NCBI GenBank assembly: GCA_036785705.1
Contig: JAWUZG010000005.1
Coordinates: forward strand, 992,001 to 1,056,000
From: Acanthornis magna
Taxonomy: Eukaryota; Chordata; Aves; Passeriformes; Acanthizidae
Direction of reading: 5' to 3'
DNA length: 64,000 bases
Below, piece by piece: positions 60,751-64,000 of this stretch. The notes under the pieces were generated by a model. That model made no database searches. It worked only from the letters and a program-made list of their open reading frames with translations, and was not told the origin of the DNA. The position numbers and the translations under genes are program-made. How positions within the stretch are numbered: the first letter of the stretch is position 1; each line of letters begins with the position of its first letter.

Positions 60751-63700
60751 AAATCAATAAAATGTAACCTTTCTGCTGCATTAACACTGTCACAGCTACG
60801 CAAACATTTGTCCTCGCATTGTCTGCATTGGTCTGTAGCCCCTTCAAAATTCCTCAACCTTGCAACACTGACCCAACCATTCAACGGCAGATTCACAGCA
60901 AACAAAAAACCCTGCAAAATTAAATTACACCAAATGCATGTTGTGAATAAGCTGCACTCTTTCTCCCATTTTGTCTTCTGCCGCAAACCACCACAGGTGC
61001 AGTACTGACAATATCACCATTTCAACTGGAATGAAACACCTACAGATTCATTCTGATTTCAAGACAATGGATTACAACTACACCAGATATAACAAACACT
61101 AGCATTTAAAAGTAAGGTTAGCCACCACTCAGCTCTGGAGTTACTTCTGTACATCTAGAAAAGCTGCCAAAAAGGAACACTGCTAAAAAAAAAAGCAAAA
61201 CCAAACAAGAAGAGAGAGAAATCAATACACTAAGCACTTCCCAAGTGATTTTTTTGCAGGAGTTGTGTTGATGGTACCCACTTTAGAGGCCTCCCTACCC
61301 TTTTTTCAGTGTTAATGCCCTTTCCTGACAGAGATGCCAAATCAGGAATTGCACTCCCTTGGAGCAAAAGAACACAAACCTACAGCCAAGCACTGACGAG
61401 TCACAAAAGCATCACATCTCTGCTGGCAGCAAGCAAAGGAGGGACCCAAGAGCCTCTGTCCAGCTCTGAATCATCTTTACACTGTTGTGATGTGTCCTGG
61501 GCAAGCTGTGGCAGTTCCTGGGACACGTCTGCCCATCTGTTCCACACCACAGTGCAGCATCTGGCTGCCTGCCCGCTGGTTTGGGCTAAAGCAGGTTCTG
61601 GAGTTGTTCAGCAGATACTGCTCACGGTTATCATCTGGCCCCACATTAACCAGGAGTACAACAAAAAACCAAATTCAGCAACACATTCAACACAGTCAGA
61701 CTTTCTGTCCCTCTCCGCCAGAATAGGCTCCTATTAACTGCTGACTCCATACTTGCTTTTCAGGCACAGTGATGCAGTGCACAGATATTCACAAAATTCA
61801 ATGTCAAGCCAGCAATGTATTGCTTTCCTGACAACAAACCATTCCCAGATTGAAGGTCTGATGACCTTGCAGGAGGGATGAAAGAAGGGCTCAGGTTTTT
61901 CTCAGCTAACACAGAGAAGAATACAGCAGCAGCCTTGATTGTATCCTATGACAGCACTCCTTATTTTACAGATGAAGCTGAAAGACCTGTAAATCTCTGT
62001 AACAGGGATAAAGACCCTCAGCTCTCTTCTTTCGTGTCTAGCATTTTCAAATCATTACCTCTGAAAAGAAGGAAAATCCTGTAACAAGATGAATTCTGAA
62101 ATGAGGTGGATAGGAAACACTGTGGTCTTAGAAAAAAAATGTTTTTGATAGAAATCAGGGTACATTGAATTCTTCCTGATACTACTGCTGAATATTTTCC
62201 AATTTTCAATATGGTTCAGTACCTTTAATATATCAAGGTAACTCCTGAATGGCTCCCTATAAACAAATATTATTCCAGATTCATAGAGGTATCTGGGGCC
62301 TGCTATCTAATCCTAAAAAATCAACAGTCATGAAAAGAAACAAAAATAAACACCAGTGCACCTAAGCTCAGACTCTTAGGCTGACACAAGAGGCCAAAAT
62401 CTACACTGCAGGCTGGAACAAGCACTGTGTTGTTTTTCTCTGACAAGATCAAACACTGTCAAACATCTCTAGAAGGAGAAGGGGCAAGAAAAATCAATTA
62501 AAGAAGCACTCTCTTAGCTTGTGCTGGAGGACTCAAATGCTTCTGAGGCACTTAGTGACCCTGTGTTAGCTGAGGTTCACTGATGAAACATGGGCAGCAC
62601 TGGCAGGGTGCACAAATAAGTTTGGCCTTTCAGCTCTATTTTAGCCATCAACCTTTCATTTAGGCAGGGTTAAAAAGGACAAGAATTATGAAAGGGTAAA
62701 AATCACCGTAGCCTACAGCTCATGAAATTCCAGACAAGGCCAAGCATGGCTTATTGACCGATGGGGTCAGTATTAATCTGGAGATTTTACCTTCCCTTCT
62801 GCAGTTCAGTCTCTCTGGAGTTGCACTGCACTTATCCCAGGCATCAGGAAAGCCAGGGAGGCAAGGAGGCACTGCCCTCTGATTTTGGTGCTCAGCGTCT
62901 GCCACTGGCTGTCAAGGGCTCCAGAGCCTGAAGGCTCAGGAAGCCTGCAGAGGATAGTTTCCACCTCTGCCCAAGACAGCCGTGGGCTGGCAGGAATCCC
63001 TGGCAGCTGCCCTCAGCCAGCAGATGTCCCTCTTCTCTCAATGCAGACATCTCAAAACTCATCTCTGCTCTAGAAAAATCACTCACTCCAGGCAGCCAAA
63101 GCAAGGAGACCTGAGGGGTGACAGTGCCAAACCTCTTCCCTACCTGACCAACCGTAGCGCTGATTTTCGCAGGATATCGCTGTGAAAATACCGGCGCAAA
63201 GATGAAAGGGATCCTTCTGACTTTGAAGTATTCCATCAGGAAAGCTGATGCTCCCACACTTTGTACTGGGAGCTGCCCGATGTGTCCAGACTGCTACCAC
63301 ACTTCAACAAAACTTCCTACCCTCAAGTGGCTTTTCCAGCATTGGAGGGGCCTGCCCTGAAAGGAGTTGGAACAATCACTTTGGCTGCTTCTGTATGCAA
63401 ACTAAGAGAAACACAGTGGAGCTTTCCACAGCAAAATCGACCTCCTGGCCATGGAGAACCAGGGCTAAAGCTGTAAATTTACTGGTAATTCCAAGTGGCA
63501 TAGCCAAGAATGTACATGAAAAGGCAGAAGAGCGCACGCAAAACACCGATAGTTAATTGCAGGCTGGGAGATGAAGATTTCTCTAGAGAACATGGCATTA
63601 TGTACTTGGCCCAGGTAAGCTGTGGTCATATATTTAAGGCAGTCATGATATAGAAGTGTTTAGCACATGGGCCATGAGCCATGTATTTCCACAGTGGGAC

Positions 63701-63942
63701 ACAGGAACAGCAGGAAGCTTCCAGAGACCTGTTCAAGAGTGTGTTGCAGGTTTCTTGGAGAGTTTTGCTTTGAAACATCAAAACAAACCAAAGTAACTGG
63801 GAAACAGAACTTTTCTGTATTATATTTGTGGAACATTCCCATGGGAGTCTTCTGCTACTTTCTATTTGCCCTCTTAATAATATGATTTGGGCAAATATTT
63901 AATAGCTTGTTTCAGGGGAAAAAAAATTGGGGTCAATCAGAC

Positions 63943-64000
63943 CGGGCTGGAAGGGTAACTTGCTCTAGTGGAAGGTGTCCCTCCCCATGGCAGGGGAGTT
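63943..64000 (+). mobile_element. CR1 LINE 3' end, cut by the window edge
   Basis: The plus strand reads GGGCTGG, then CTAGTGGAAGGTGTCCCTCC and CCATGGCAGGGG, the sense strand of the region just before the CR1 3' terminus in birds. The element continues past 64000. It is antisense to PLCB4. Confidence 0.75.

Larger units (their letters stand above)
58878..64000 (-). other. PLCB4: PLCB4 intron upstream of exon 1 (incomplete)
   Basis: At least 5.1 kb. It holds a T/G-rich tract (60631-60750), a GC-richer segment (62750-63260) with one speculative exon-like stretch ending at 63144, and the start of a CR1 copy at the right edge. Confidence 0.85.

Noticed and set aside
61309..61737. 142-codon open frame on the plus strand
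   Set aside because: No recognisable domain and no splice or promoter support; treated as chance.

Overview
The window is vertebrate nuclear DNA. It consists of GT-AG introns, scattered short exons and low gene density, with no prokaryotic operons or ribosome binding sites. It is very probably a bird: it carries antisense and sense 3' ends of CR1 LINEs (about 38131-38345 and 63943-64000). It is probably a passerine, because 39891-39999 is a tRNA-Ile-like head joined to a CR1-type tail, the architecture of the songbird SINE known as TguSINE1.

One gene accounts for everything coding that I can support: PLCB4, phospholipase C beta-4, on the minus strand and running through the whole window. I placed 27 exons between 58877 (5' side) and 5415 (3' side). 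Their lengths sum to 2703 nt, exactly 901 codons, and the splice phases join without a frame error or stop. Every intron is GT-AG. Below, w1-w901 number the residues of this reconstructed segment; w1 is about residue 124 of the human protein, judged from memory. The first exons (start codon and most of the PH domain) lie beyond 64000. The last exons (end of the C-terminal coiled coil, stop codon, 3' UTR) lie below position 1.

Reading 5' to 3' (high to low coordinates): PH-domain end (58877-58198); EF-hands (58251-43677); catalytic X box (43677-38997), with both catalytic histidines and the calcium ligands; acidic X-Y linker (38997-32179), including a 36-nt in-frame microexon at 34871-34906; Y box (32320-26754); C2 domain (26856-21338); G-alpha-q docking helix-turn-helix (17564-17476); disordered linker (17073-16923); and the first half of the C-terminal coiled coil (14204-5415). 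The enzyme hydrolyses PIP2 to IP3 and diacylglycerol downstream of Gq-coupled receptors and is known mainly from cerebellum, thalamus and retina.

The rest is intron. Supported non-coding items are two clear CR1 ends, one SINE, one weak CR1 relic, a possible solo LTR inserted antisense to the gene (about 24780-25130), a (TCCC)n microsatellite, a T/G-rich tract, two short tandem duplications and several inverted repeats. No second gene, RNA gene or CpG-island promoter was recognised. The observations most worth checking are the linker microexon with a CU-rich intronic tract 0.4 kb downstream of it, and the GC- and CpG-rich C2 exon (24258-24422) in an otherwise AT-rich gene.
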